Positions 8,910 through 15,566 of a stretch of 64,000 bases of DNA are shown in pieces. The stretch is from Rahnella victoriana (lineage in GTDB: Bacteria > Pseudomonadota > Gammaproteobacteria > Enterobacterales > Enterobacteriaceae), in NCBI RefSeq assembly GCF_004330295.1, contig NZ_SJOJ01000006.1, positions 62,001 to 126,000 of the forward strand. The letters are read 5' to 3'. A program made the position numbers and the translations under genes. The notes beneath the pieces are model-generated. The model ran no database searches, was not told the DNA's origin, and was given only the letters and a program-made list of their open reading frames with translations. Numbering within the stretch: position 1 is the stretch's first letter; each line of letters starts with the position of its first letter.

Positions 8910-9317
8910 TTAGCGCTTTTCCGCCGTCTCCTTTTCAGCAACGGACTCTGAGGGCGCAGCTTCCGTGGTGACCTCGCCCTGCTCCGGGTTCAGCATGCCG
9001 GACAGGATTTTGACCTGCGTATCCGCTTTGCCGATGGCCTCGACAGGCCAGGTGCTCATGACCTGCTGCTGCAGATCGTGAATATCCGGCTTTGGTGACT
9101 CACTGTGCCAGAGCGACATGGCAATGATCATCGCACCGGCGCGGATATTGAGTTCGACCAGCGCGGACGTCAGAGTATGATCATCAGGCTCATCTTTCGG
9201 CAGGGCCTTTTCCTGCGCCGCCAGATAATGCAGCAACTCAACGCGCTGCAGCGCCGAGAGCTCATACAGCGTTGTTTTCGCCCCGTTAAACTCAAACAGT
9301 TCAGACTTTAAAAACAT
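8910..9317 (-). CDS. G: Tail assembly chaperone G
   Basis: A 135-residue homologue of lambda gpG. It begins MFLKSELFEFNGAKTTLYEL and contains the conserved LSALQRVELLHYLA helix; the C-terminus is Glu/Ala/Lys-rich and ends at 8910. Near its end the minus strand has GCGGAAAAGCGC, a plausible -1 slippery stretch leading into T. Located between V and T/H, as in lambda. Confidence 0.9.
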   Translation of the reverse strand: MFLKSELFEFNGAKTTLYELSALQRVELLHYLAAQEKALPKDEPDDHTLTSALVELNIRAGAMIIAMSLWHSESPKPDIHDLQQQVMSTWPVEAIGKADTQVKILSGMLNPEQGEVTTEAAPSESVAEKETAEKR

Positions 9318-9327
9318 ACTCGCTCCG

Positions 9328-10065
9328 TTAGGCCGCCGTGACGGTCAGGTTACAGATGGCCACTTTCTGACCCTCATTGGTCATGATGATGATTTGCGCC
9401 GTGCCTGCTTTGACGCCTTTTGCCGTCACGTTTTTACCGGAGACGGTGATGGTGGCAACGGTCAGATCAGATGACGCCGCGCTGAAAGAACCGTTAGTCG
9501 CGCCGTCAGGCAACACCGTGACGCCGATGACGCTGCTCTGCCCGACCACGACGCTCGCGGCGGACGGGGTGACGGTGACGCCCGAGACCGGAACCGCGGC
9601 AGCCTGATTGCTCTCCGCCAGCGCCGGCTTGCCGGTGTTGGTGATTTTCACCGTGCGGGTGATCACCTCTTTTACCGGTACCGCCTTGCCTAGGCTACTG
9701 ATCCAACCACGGAAGACATCGACAGCAGTATTGGGATAACGGATTTTGTACCCGCGCACCGTGCCATCGTAAAACCAGTTAACCAGATCCTGCTGGCCGC
9801 TTTCTCCTGGCTTCCAGGCCAGTGTAAAAGATGTGTCGCCGGAGGATTTAGCCCCCTGCGCGGTGCCGTTCCAGTCGGCGTCGGCATCATCGAGATAGGT
9901 GTCATCGTAGGATTCCGCCGTCATTTCACCCGGCGTCAGCTCCTTGATTTTCGCCAGCCGCGTCCAGTCCTGATCCGATAACGGATTGGCATAGGGATCG
10001 CCGCTGCCGGTGTAAATCCAAAGCGTGGTGCCCGCACCTTTGGTCGGTTCGAGTTGTGTGGTCAT
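9328..10065 (-). CDS. V: Major tail tube protein V with Ig-like domain
   Basis: A 245-residue homologue of lambda gpV. The N-terminal about 155 residues form the tube domain ([38 protein letters not shown]). The C-terminal part, from about residue 160, is a bacterial Ig-like (Big_2) domain rich in Val/Thr/Ser ([19 protein letters not shown]) that would decorate the tail surface. It is the most abundant tail protein in lambda. Confidence 0.94.
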   Translation of the reverse strand: MTTQLEPTKGAGTTLWIYTGSGDPYANPLSDQDWTRLAKIKELTPGEMTAESYDDTYLDDADADWNGTAQGAKSSGDTSFTLAWKPGESGQQDLVNWFYDGTVRGYKIRYPNTAVDVFRGWISSLGKAVPVKEVITRTVKITNTGKPALAESNQAAAVPVSGVTVTPSAASVVVGQSSVIGVTVLPDGATNGSFSAASSDLTVATITVSGKNVTAKGVKAGTAQIIIMTNEGQKVAICNLTVTAA

Positions 10066-10072
10066 AGATTCC

Positions 10073-10477
10073 TCACATTAAGTAAGTCAGGGTGTAACGC
10101 AGGTCAGCAGAGCCCCACGTCGACATTTCATCATCGCGCTGGTAGTCGTAGCCCTCCGGCGTGATGTTTTCGATAAGGTCTGAAAGTGCCGGGATGTCGC
10201 CTACCACCGGATAAATATGCTGCTCCATCCACCGGTCGAGCTCGGTGTCGGGGCTCACCGCTTTGAGAAAAACCTCGACGTGAAGCGTTGCCCGCCATTC
10301 GTCTTCATCAAGGGTTTCTCCGGTAGGTTCAGCGCCCGAAAGATAGACGGCGACGGCGGGCAGGTCTTCGGCAGTCAAAAAGCTCGGGCGACCGTCATAC
10401 CAGGTCACAGAGGGGGCGGTCACCGAACGCTTGAGCGCGTCCAGCACGGCGTTGCGGATGTTGGGGTGCTTTATCAT
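10073..10477 (-). CDS. U: Tail terminator protein U
   Basis: A 134-residue homologue of lambda gpU (phage minor tail protein U). Typical features are [16 protein letters not shown] at the N-terminus and the [13 protein letters not shown] segment. It caps the tail tube and ends its polymerisation. It overlaps Z by 4 bp (ATGA-type coupling) and sits before V. Confidence 0.93.
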   Translation of the reverse strand: MIKHPNIRNAVLDALKRSVTAPSVTWYDGRPSFLTAEDLPAVAVYLSGAEPTGETLDEDEWRATLHVEVFLKAVSPDTELDRWMEQHIYPVVGDIPALSDLIENITPEGYDYQRDDEMSTWGSADLRYTLTYLM

Positions 10478-11028
10478 CGTTTAACAATCAGCCTCAGTTG
10501 ATTTTTCAGGGCCCCCGCCATCTCTTTGGGCATATCGCTTTGCATCAGGCGGTTTGTCTCCACCGTATAGGCGTTGGTCAGCGGTGTCGTCAGGGGTATT
10601 TTCACCACGTCAATCGGGTACCGGCTTTTTCCCGAGCGCTGGAGAACGTGCCAGCGTCCGTTGGCAAGCTGCTGAATAAAGGCGTCGCGGAACGTGAAAC
10701 GCCCGATTTTCAGCACGCTGCCCTGCCCGCGCACGTTGCCCTTACGCCGGGAGATACGCATTTGCGCGGCCCCGAGCTTGATGGCGGGCAAGTTGCCCCG
10801 GTTGATTTTTAACGTGGCGACCGGCCGGTTCATCGTGGCTTTTTTCAGCTTTGCGCGCTGCATGACCAGCTTTCTCGGCACCTTTGTTTCCTTTGACACC
10901 GTGCTGCTGCTCCGGCTGATGGCCCGCCCCGCCACCCGGTTCACGGCCTGCGCCGAGGCGCGGGGAACGGCGGTCTTACTGATGTTGTTCAGATTACTGA
11001 TCGCCTGTTCAAGCCCTTTGATGGTCAT
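10474..11028 (-). CDS. Z: Tail completion protein Z
   Basis: A 184-residue basic protein of the lambda gpZ family (prophage minor tail protein Z). The N-terminus MTIKGLEQAISNLNNISKTA and many Arg/Lys residues are typical. In lambda it is needed for productive head-tail joining and DNA positioning in the tail. Located between FII and U, as expected. Confidence 0.92.
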   Translation of the reverse strand: MTIKGLEQAISNLNNISKTAVPRASAQAVNRVAGRAISRSSSTVSKETKVPRKLVMQRAKLKKATMNRPVATLKINRGNLPAIKLGAAQMRISRRKGNVRGQGSVLKIGRFTFRDAFIQQLANGRWHVLQRSGKSRYPIDVVKIPLTTPLTNAYTVETNRLMQSDMPKEMAGALKNQLRLIVKR

Positions 11029-11038
11029 GTGCTCCCCT

Positions 11039-11314
11039 TTATTCCAGCCAGATTTGCGGCTTTCCGTTAAACACCTGATGGCGGGTGACGATGTAACTTT
11101 CGCCCTGATACATCACCTGATCGTTACGGTGAGGCCGGTAACCGGGAGAAAAAACCACTACAGATAGGCCATCGCCGCTCACTGGCCCCATCTCGGGCAG
11201 AAAATGGCTTTCAACACCAATGAACACGGTGCCATTAATCACCACATCCCGCCCAAACCGCGCGGTCGTTACCGCATCCATCCGCGCTGCCAACGCATCA
11301 AAGGCGTTAGCCAT
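11039..11314 (-). CDS. Head-tail connector protein FII
   Basis: A 91-residue homologue of lambda gpFII, which binds the portal/gpW end of the filled head and accepts the tail. Characteristic segments are FGRDVVINGTVFIGVESHFL and a C-terminal YIVTRHQVFNGKPQIWLE. It overlaps the upstream DUF2190 gene by 8 bp. The family is short and was compared by eye only. Confidence 0.85.
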   Translation of the reverse strand: MANAFDALAARMDAVTTARFGRDVVINGTVFIGVESHFLPEMGPVSGDGLSVVVFSPGYRPHRNDQVMYQGESYIVTRHQVFNGKPQIWLE

Positions 11315-11633
11315 TGATTTTCACTTCAACGACGGTGCTACCCGCGGCGGCAGCTTCCCAGGCAATGCCGGCGGCCACTGCATCCGCAGACGCCAGCTGG
11401 ATTTCACCGTCCGCGATATACACTTTTGTCCCCGCCGGAATGACGTCGGCGGAGACTTTTGGCAGCAGGAATACCCCTTCAGCCATGCCTTCACCGGTTT
11501 CATTCGGGGCAATATCCACCAGAGAGACAGCCACCAGGGAACCCAGTACCACGGGATCGCCGCTCTCAATCACCGCCTGACCGGTATTGGTAATGGAAAT
11601 GGTCTGCCCTTCCTGCACAAAATTCTTAGCCAT
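11307..11633 (-). CDS. DUF2190 protein, probable capsid decoration protein
   Basis: 108 residues, small Gly/Val/Ala-rich beta protein (VQEGQTISITNTGQAVIESG; VFLLPKVSADVIPAGTKVYI). DUF2190 proteins commonly follow protease-capsid fusions in phages and are thought to be capsid decoration or stabilising proteins. Here it directly follows the capsid gene, separated by a terminator-like hairpin, and overlaps FII. The role is inferred from family and position. Confidence 0.85.
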   Translation of the reverse strand: MAKNFVQEGQTISITNTGQAVIESGDPVVLGSLVAVSLVDIAPNETGEGMAEGVFLLPKVSADVIPAGTKVYIADGEIQLASADAVAAGIAWEAAAAGSTVVEVKING

Positions 11634-11674
11634 AACAAAGCTCCATACGCCCCGCGAAGGGGCGAATTTTAGGT

Positions 11675-11696
11675 ATAAAAAAAGCCCTGACGGGCG
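11675..11696 (-). terminator. Terminator after capsid gene
   Basis: The minus strand has GCCCGTCAGGGC followed by TTTTTTTAT, just after the stop codon of the capsid fragment at 11717. Confidence 0.65.
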
Positions 11697-11716
11697 TGAA
11701 GGTAACGCGGGAAATG

Positions 11717-13384
11717 TTACTGGCCGCTGGACTTGACCAGGCCGCGGTAATCCAGCGGCGCCACGCCGGCGTCGATGCGCACTTTCGTCGCGATGCCGTC
11801 GGTGTTGAAGCCTTCCTGCTGGTCGATGTACGGCAGCTCGACCCCGTTCAGGTAAGCCACCTCGATGGTGTCCATACCCTGTGCAGCGGCCAGGTACCAG
11901 GACTTGGCACTGTTGTCGTCCAGACGCGGTTCACCGATCACCGTTGCAAAGTTCTGGATCGGGTTGATGATACCGGCGTTAACGTCGGCGCCTTTCACGC
12001 TGGCAGATTTAATGGTCTGGTTTGCCACGGTTTCGAGGGCGGTAGGCACCAGCAGGAACGCCGGGCGGATATTCAGGGTGCGGCTGGTGGTTGGCTCTTT
12101 CTGCACGCGCATCAGCTGGCGGCCCGCATCCAGATTCGTGACATCAATGGCACCGGTTGCCAGGTTTTTATGATCGCTGCTGAACAACGCCTTGCCGTCT
12201 GACAATTTCGGGTTGCTGGTCAGCACGGCATACACCAGATCGCCGATCGTGGCTTTCGCGGCGCGGCCCATTTTCATCGGCACGTCGGTCAGTTGGTTCA
12301 GATCGTCATTGATGATGGCCTGACGGGTAATGGAGAAAATTTCACCGTAAGTGGCCAGCGCAATGGTCTCGCTGTTATCGGTCGTCGTGACGTATTTGTA
12401 CTCTGCCCCTTCGCGTACCTTACGCAGCGACGGGAAGCCTCCCAGCCCGACGCGGTGAGCCGTTTTAAAGTCGGAGAGTTGCCCTTTCTTCGTCCAAGCT
12501 TCAAAGGTCTCCTGAGACTCTTCCCAGCCCTGCAGCAGAGATTTGTTCGCCACATCCAGCAGAATATTGCCGAAATCGGAGGTGGTGTGCGTCATCGCTA
12601 ATCCCACCATCTGCATCGGATTGTAAGCGGCAACGCCGACCCCGCGCTCGGTCAGCGACATTCGTGCGTATTCACGCAGGGTCATGCCGTTATACACGTT
12701 GTCATTCTGGCGGTCTTCATAGCCCGCGCGCGCCATCAGCGCCTGGCGGATCCCGTCGCCGGTGAAATTCCCGTTGCTGGCATGAATGTGCGCGTTATTG
12801 CCGTTTTTATTGGACGGACTGGCGTCTTTGCCCAGCATGACCAGCAGCTTGTCCTTGGCCTGCTCGACCGTGCAGTCGATGTCTTCGATGCACGTCGCCT
12901 GCAATTCCTGATGGCGGCCGCCGAACATCGCGAACAGGTCTTTGATCCCCGTTACGCGCTGTTTCTGCGCCGCAATCACCTGATTACGAATGGTATTTTC
13001 ATCCAGTGCGGCGGGGGCAGGAACAACCGGTGCAGCGGGCGGATTCTGCGGCACTGGCGGGTTCTGGGTAGTCGCTTTCGGCTTAGTGATCATGTTTTTC
13101 AGTGCGTTAGGCATAGCGTCGAATTCCTCGATACGTTTTGAATTAATGCGGGCCATTGCCTGCACCGCGGTAGAGATCTGGTCGGCAAAACCGTGCTCAA
13201 GGCATTCATGAGCGGTCATCCACGTTTCCTCACCCAACATCAGGGCGAGTTCGTCGGAGGTTTTACCGGTTTTTTTGGCATACGAAGGGATCAGCACGGC
13301 CTCGACCTTATCCAGCAGGTCGGCGTAGTCGCGCATGTCGTTGGCGTCGCCGCCGGTGATCCCCCAGGGTTTGTGGATCATCAT
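11717..13384 (-). pseudogene. Prophage protease-capsid fusion, C-terminal part (interrupted)
   Basis: This holds 551 residues after the split point: the end of a ClpP-like protease (from the active-site His, HKPWGITGG) through a linker rich in Pro/Ala to an HK97-like major capsid protein ending APLDYRGLVKSSGQ. The first 125 residues are at 24547-24920; joined they give a 676-residue gene. The satellite lies between them. The frame continues about 29 codons into satellite DNA, and ATG codons at the junction could allow a truncated product without the catalytic Ser. Intact function requires satellite excision. Compare the intact satellite version at 15567-17513. Confidence 0.92.
13374..13384. 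repeat. attL core of satellite
   Basis: TGGATCATCAT on the plus strand, identical to 24547-24557. On the gene strand it reads ATGATGATCCA, encoding M-M-I-(H) of the protease motif. Bases on either side differ between the copies, so the core is 11 bp. Confidence 0.88.
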
Positions 13385-13454
13385 GCAATACCTTGAAAAC
13401 AGGCTATTGAAGTTAAAGGATATTTTTAAGCATGACTCCGGCAAAAAAACAAAC

Positions 13455-13475
13455 TGCAATACACTTTGCAATACA
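13455..13475. promoter_or_regulatory. Probable integrase arm-type repeats near attL
   Basis: Two direct copies of TGCAATACA spaced by 12 bp start to start. The same tandem arrangement, differing at one spacer base, lies at 24395-24415 near the other end; a further TGCAATACC touches attL at 13384. Direct repeats at both ends of an element with a tyrosine recombinase are typical arm-binding sites. Confidence 0.65.
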
Positions 13476-13626
13476 TCTTATGATGTTATGGAGAGCAAAA
13501 ACTGTTGTTGCTTGATTACTCAACGACTTGCTGGAAGGAATTACATTTGACAACGCGATCAATTAGCTAATATTTATGTATGCAGTTTATTTAACTTGAA
13601 GTTCTATCTTTATAGAGGGATTTTAG

Positions 13627-13986
13627 ATGAAACATAATGTCCGTGCCCGAGTTGCTTCAATAGTTGGAGCACATAAATTACAAAAGAAAATTACTAGTGT
13701 ATTTGACTATACAACTTCGAAGTACGTGAGTCTGGATACTAAATTTGAAAGAGGAGTAGTTAATGGATTTGATTATACAACCTCATCTCATTTTTCTGGT
13801 TCCAATTCAGGAACACTAAATTTTTTTAACTACGACTCAAACAGTTATGTAGACATGAAAGAATCGGGCAGTAAATACTCTGGTTTTGATTATGGTTCAT
13901 CTAGTTATTTCGACGTCACTATATCAGGAAAGAGCGTTACCATATTTGATTATGAGTCAAGCAGTTATTATAACTTTTCTGTATGA
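13627..13986 (+). CDS. FDY-repeat protein, satellite cargo
   Basis: 119 residues, AT-rich gene on the plus strand, alone at the attL end, preceded by GAGGG and followed by a terminator. After a basic N-terminus (about 20 residues) it consists of about five repeats of about 20 residues, each starting [VGFI]F[DN]Y followed by a [TS]xS[YH]-type turn: VFDYTTSKYV, GFDYTTSSHF, FFNYDSNSYV, GFDYGSSSYF, IFDYESSSYY. Such short Phe/Tyr/Ser repeats suggest a small beta-solenoid or stacked-strand fold. I do not recognise the family. Position and composition suggest cargo rather than a core satellite gene. Confidence 0.8.
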   Translation: MKHNVRARVASIVGAHKLQKKITSVFDYTTSKYVSLDTKFERGVVNGFDYTTSSHFSGSNSGTLNFFNYDSNSYVDMKESGSKYSGFDYGSSSYFDVTISGKSVTIFDYESSSYYNFSV

Positions 13987-14061
13987 GATCATAAACAAGG
14001 TGAAGGTTATATCAGTCAGGACATTCTTATGAGCATTTTCGTTACCTTCATATAAATTTAT

Positions 14062-14084
14062 GGCCCTGATGCAGGGCCTTTTTA
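14062..14084 (+). terminator. Terminator after FDY-repeat gene
   Basis: GGCCCTGATGCAGGGCC followed by TTTTTA. It separates this plus-strand gene from the convergent tail-like operon ending at 14111. Confidence 0.75.
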
Positions 14085-14110
14085 TTCAATGCATCTCCAA
14101 GCTACGCGTT

Positions 14111-14461
14111 TCAGTTAATAGCGCCCGTTGCTTTTGAGTAAGTCAGCCTATTGGCTGGTAATACCTTTTTCATGTGCGCCGCCCAAGCGTCAAAAATGGC
14201 TTCTGATGTCCCGGGATACGCGATGAGAAACGACATCAGCACACTATCTGTAATCCGGTCTTGCATATCCCAATCAACGATAAACTGACGGAATAGCGTA
14301 TAGGCTTTTGCGGGGTCTTTGTTTTCCCAGGTCTCAACAACTACGTCGAAAGCAGGTACCACGTAAGTGATAAACACCGGCAACGATTCGAAATTGGTTG
14401 GGATATTCACCTCAAGGGTGAACTGATCACCCTCGGGCCATATGCGTTGCGTTGAATTCAT
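14111..14461 (-). CDS. Unknown protein coupled to satellite tail protein I
   Basis: 116 residues, not recognised. It has an N-terminal hydrophilic beta-rich part and a C-terminal helical part (LFRQFIVDWDM; AYPGTSEAIFDAWAAHMKKV). ATG at 14461 overlaps the stop of the upstream tail protein I gene (ATGA), so the two are translationally coupled and probably work together. In helper tail operons the gene after I is J, which this does not resemble. A tail-modifying or helper-interference role is possible but only inferred. Confidence 0.75.
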   Translation of the reverse strand: MNSTQRIWPEGDQFTLEVNIPTNFESLPVFITYVVPAFDVVVETWENKDPAKAYTLFRQFIVDWDMQDRITDSVLMSFLIAYPGTSEAIFDAWAAHMKKVLPANRLTYSKATGAIN

Positions 14462-15066
14462 TGCTGATTTTCCACATAGATACCGGCTGAGATAATCGCT
14501 CCACCGATTCGGCGCTTCCCATAAAGCAGCGGCACAGGATAGCCCTGAGCAGCGGTATTCGTTACGCCGCCGAAAGCATAGGAAGCCTGATTATCTGCAT
14601 CCTGTTTGCTGGAGAGACCAGCGGTTTGTGGTGACAGCATTTGAATTACTCCACCAGCCATCAAGGCAGCGCCTGCTTGCATAGCATATGGCCCCCATGT
14701 AGCACCGCCCCATGCCTGACCGATAGTCGCACCAAGCACGCCGACAACAACCAAAACGGCACCGAGGATTGTCTGCAGCACACCAGCCCTTTTGCTACCG
14801 ATTACCACAGGAACAATTTTTATTACTTCCCCTGTGACGGGATAATCTAAGTCGTCTTTCCCAATATTCTTTTTGCCGCAGAATACCGCGTAAGTGATCC
14901 CGTGGCGCTGGCTCGATAACATGTACTGATGAAAGCCCTTGATGGTTACCGATAACGCTCGGGATGCTTCATGTTTTGTCCTGATCAGACGATGATGCTT
15001 TTTACCGTATATTTTACCCAACTGGCCAAAGAGCTGAATCTCGGTCATAACTTCTGAATTGCTCAT
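14458..15066 (-). CDS. Satellite tail assembly protein I
   Basis: A 202-residue lambda gpI family protein, clearly homologous to the prophage I at 3157-3795. It shares the N-terminal ubiquitin-like region, the hydrophobic Gly/Ala middle, and a C-terminus with YPVPLLYGKRRIGGAIISAG. The rest is well diverged, so this is not a recent duplication. It is the only recognisable tail gene in the satellite. It could replace helper gpI in the tail tip, altering tails or blocking helper particles (inference). Confidence 0.92.
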   Translation of the reverse strand: MSNSEVMTEIQLFGQLGKIYGKKHHRLIRTKHEASRALSVTIKGFHQYMLSSQRHGITYAVFCGKKNIGKDDLDYPVTGEVIKIVPVVIGSKRAGVLQTILGAVLVVVGVLGATIGQAWGGATWGPYAMQAGAALMAGGVIQMLSPQTAGLSSKQDADNQASYAFGGVTNTAAQGYPVPLLYGKRRIGGAIISAGIYVENQQ

Positions 15067-15161
15067 TTGCTACCCTCTAATGTTGAAATTGCTCTCGTCA
15101 CCTCTGACAGGTCTTTCAACAGGTATAAAAGCAATAAACTGATAAGAATCAGTAACAACAA
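15063..15161 (-). CDS. Possible membrane microprotein upstream of tail protein I
   Basis: A short frame of about 32 residues if read from TTG at 15161: a run of Leu/Ile (LLLLILISLLLLYLL) followed by a charged tail KDLSEVTRAISTLEGSK. Its TGA stop overlaps the ATG of tail protein I (ATGA), the same coupling seen elsewhere in this operon, which argues for translation. There is no ATG and the ribosome-binding site is weak, so it may be chance. Confidence 0.3.
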   Translation of the reverse strand: MLLLILISLLLLYLLKDLSEVTRAISTLEGSK

Positions 15162-15189
15162 CCTGCTGAATATGCTGACTCTATAAAAA

Positions 15190-15414
15190 TCACCAAAAAC
15201 GGCTATTAATTACCCTTCTCGCGACAATTGGCAGCGGGTAAATCGGGTGGGTTTTCCGCAATCTGGCAGGCTTAATATTATGTTTCTTAATAACTTTCGC
15301 TACGGTAGCCCGGTCAATCTCCAAAAACCGGGAAATTTCGCTGATGCTGCATACAGGGACACCATTCATCACCTCAAGTGCAACCTCATTTTCATTAAGA
15401 ACGCGCAATCTCAT
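15190..15414 (-). CDS. Nu1-like DNA-binding domain protein next to satellite cos
   Basis: 74 residues. A winged-HTH-like stretch (SISEISRFLEIDRATVAKVI, then KKHNIKPARL and YPLPIVARRV) resembles the N-terminal domain of the helper's Nu1-family small terminase (LNINQLAGITGVHRQTVAAR). The dimerisation and gpA-binding parts are absent. It starts about 60 bp downstream of the satellite cos site, just as nu1 follows cos in the helper. It may bind cosB and redirect helper terminase to satellite DNA. The function is inferred from fold and position. Confidence 0.75.
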   Translation of the reverse strand: MRLRVLNENEVALEVMNGVPVCSISEISRFLEIDRATVAKVIKKHNIKPARLRKTHPIYPLPIVARRVINSRFW

Positions 15415-15444
15415 TGATATATATCCTCTAATTTCAACTCATGA

Positions 15445-15545
15445 GTTGATGATGATGATGACGATCGAAATACGAAAACTAGCCGTTTTCCGCGAGCGCG
15501 CCGCCCCGTGGCAGGCACTCCCGTCGGGAGTACCTTTCGTTTTGA
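15445..15545 (-). other. Satellite cos site (packaging site)
   Basis: This region closely matches the helper cos region at 29240-29345: a 24-bp block (15473-15496) is identical to 29274-29297, CCGCCCCGTGGCA and CGGGAGTACCTTTC are shared, and both have GATGATGATGATGA on the same flank. Read on the minus strand it contains GGGCGGCGCGCT followed by CGCGG, aligning with lambda cosN (GGGCGGCGACCT then CGCGG). The helper has GGGCGGCGGACT, so the predicted sticky ends differ. It marks cos-type packaging by helper terminase. Confidence 0.87.
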
Positions 15546-15566
15546 ATCATTTTATTTGCAACTAAA

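Noticed and set aside
15445-15470. GATGATGATGATGA repeats as a CRISPR or microsatellite
   Set aside because: Short triplet run next to both cos sites; better explained as part of cosB. No CRISPR repeats or cas genes anywhere in the window.
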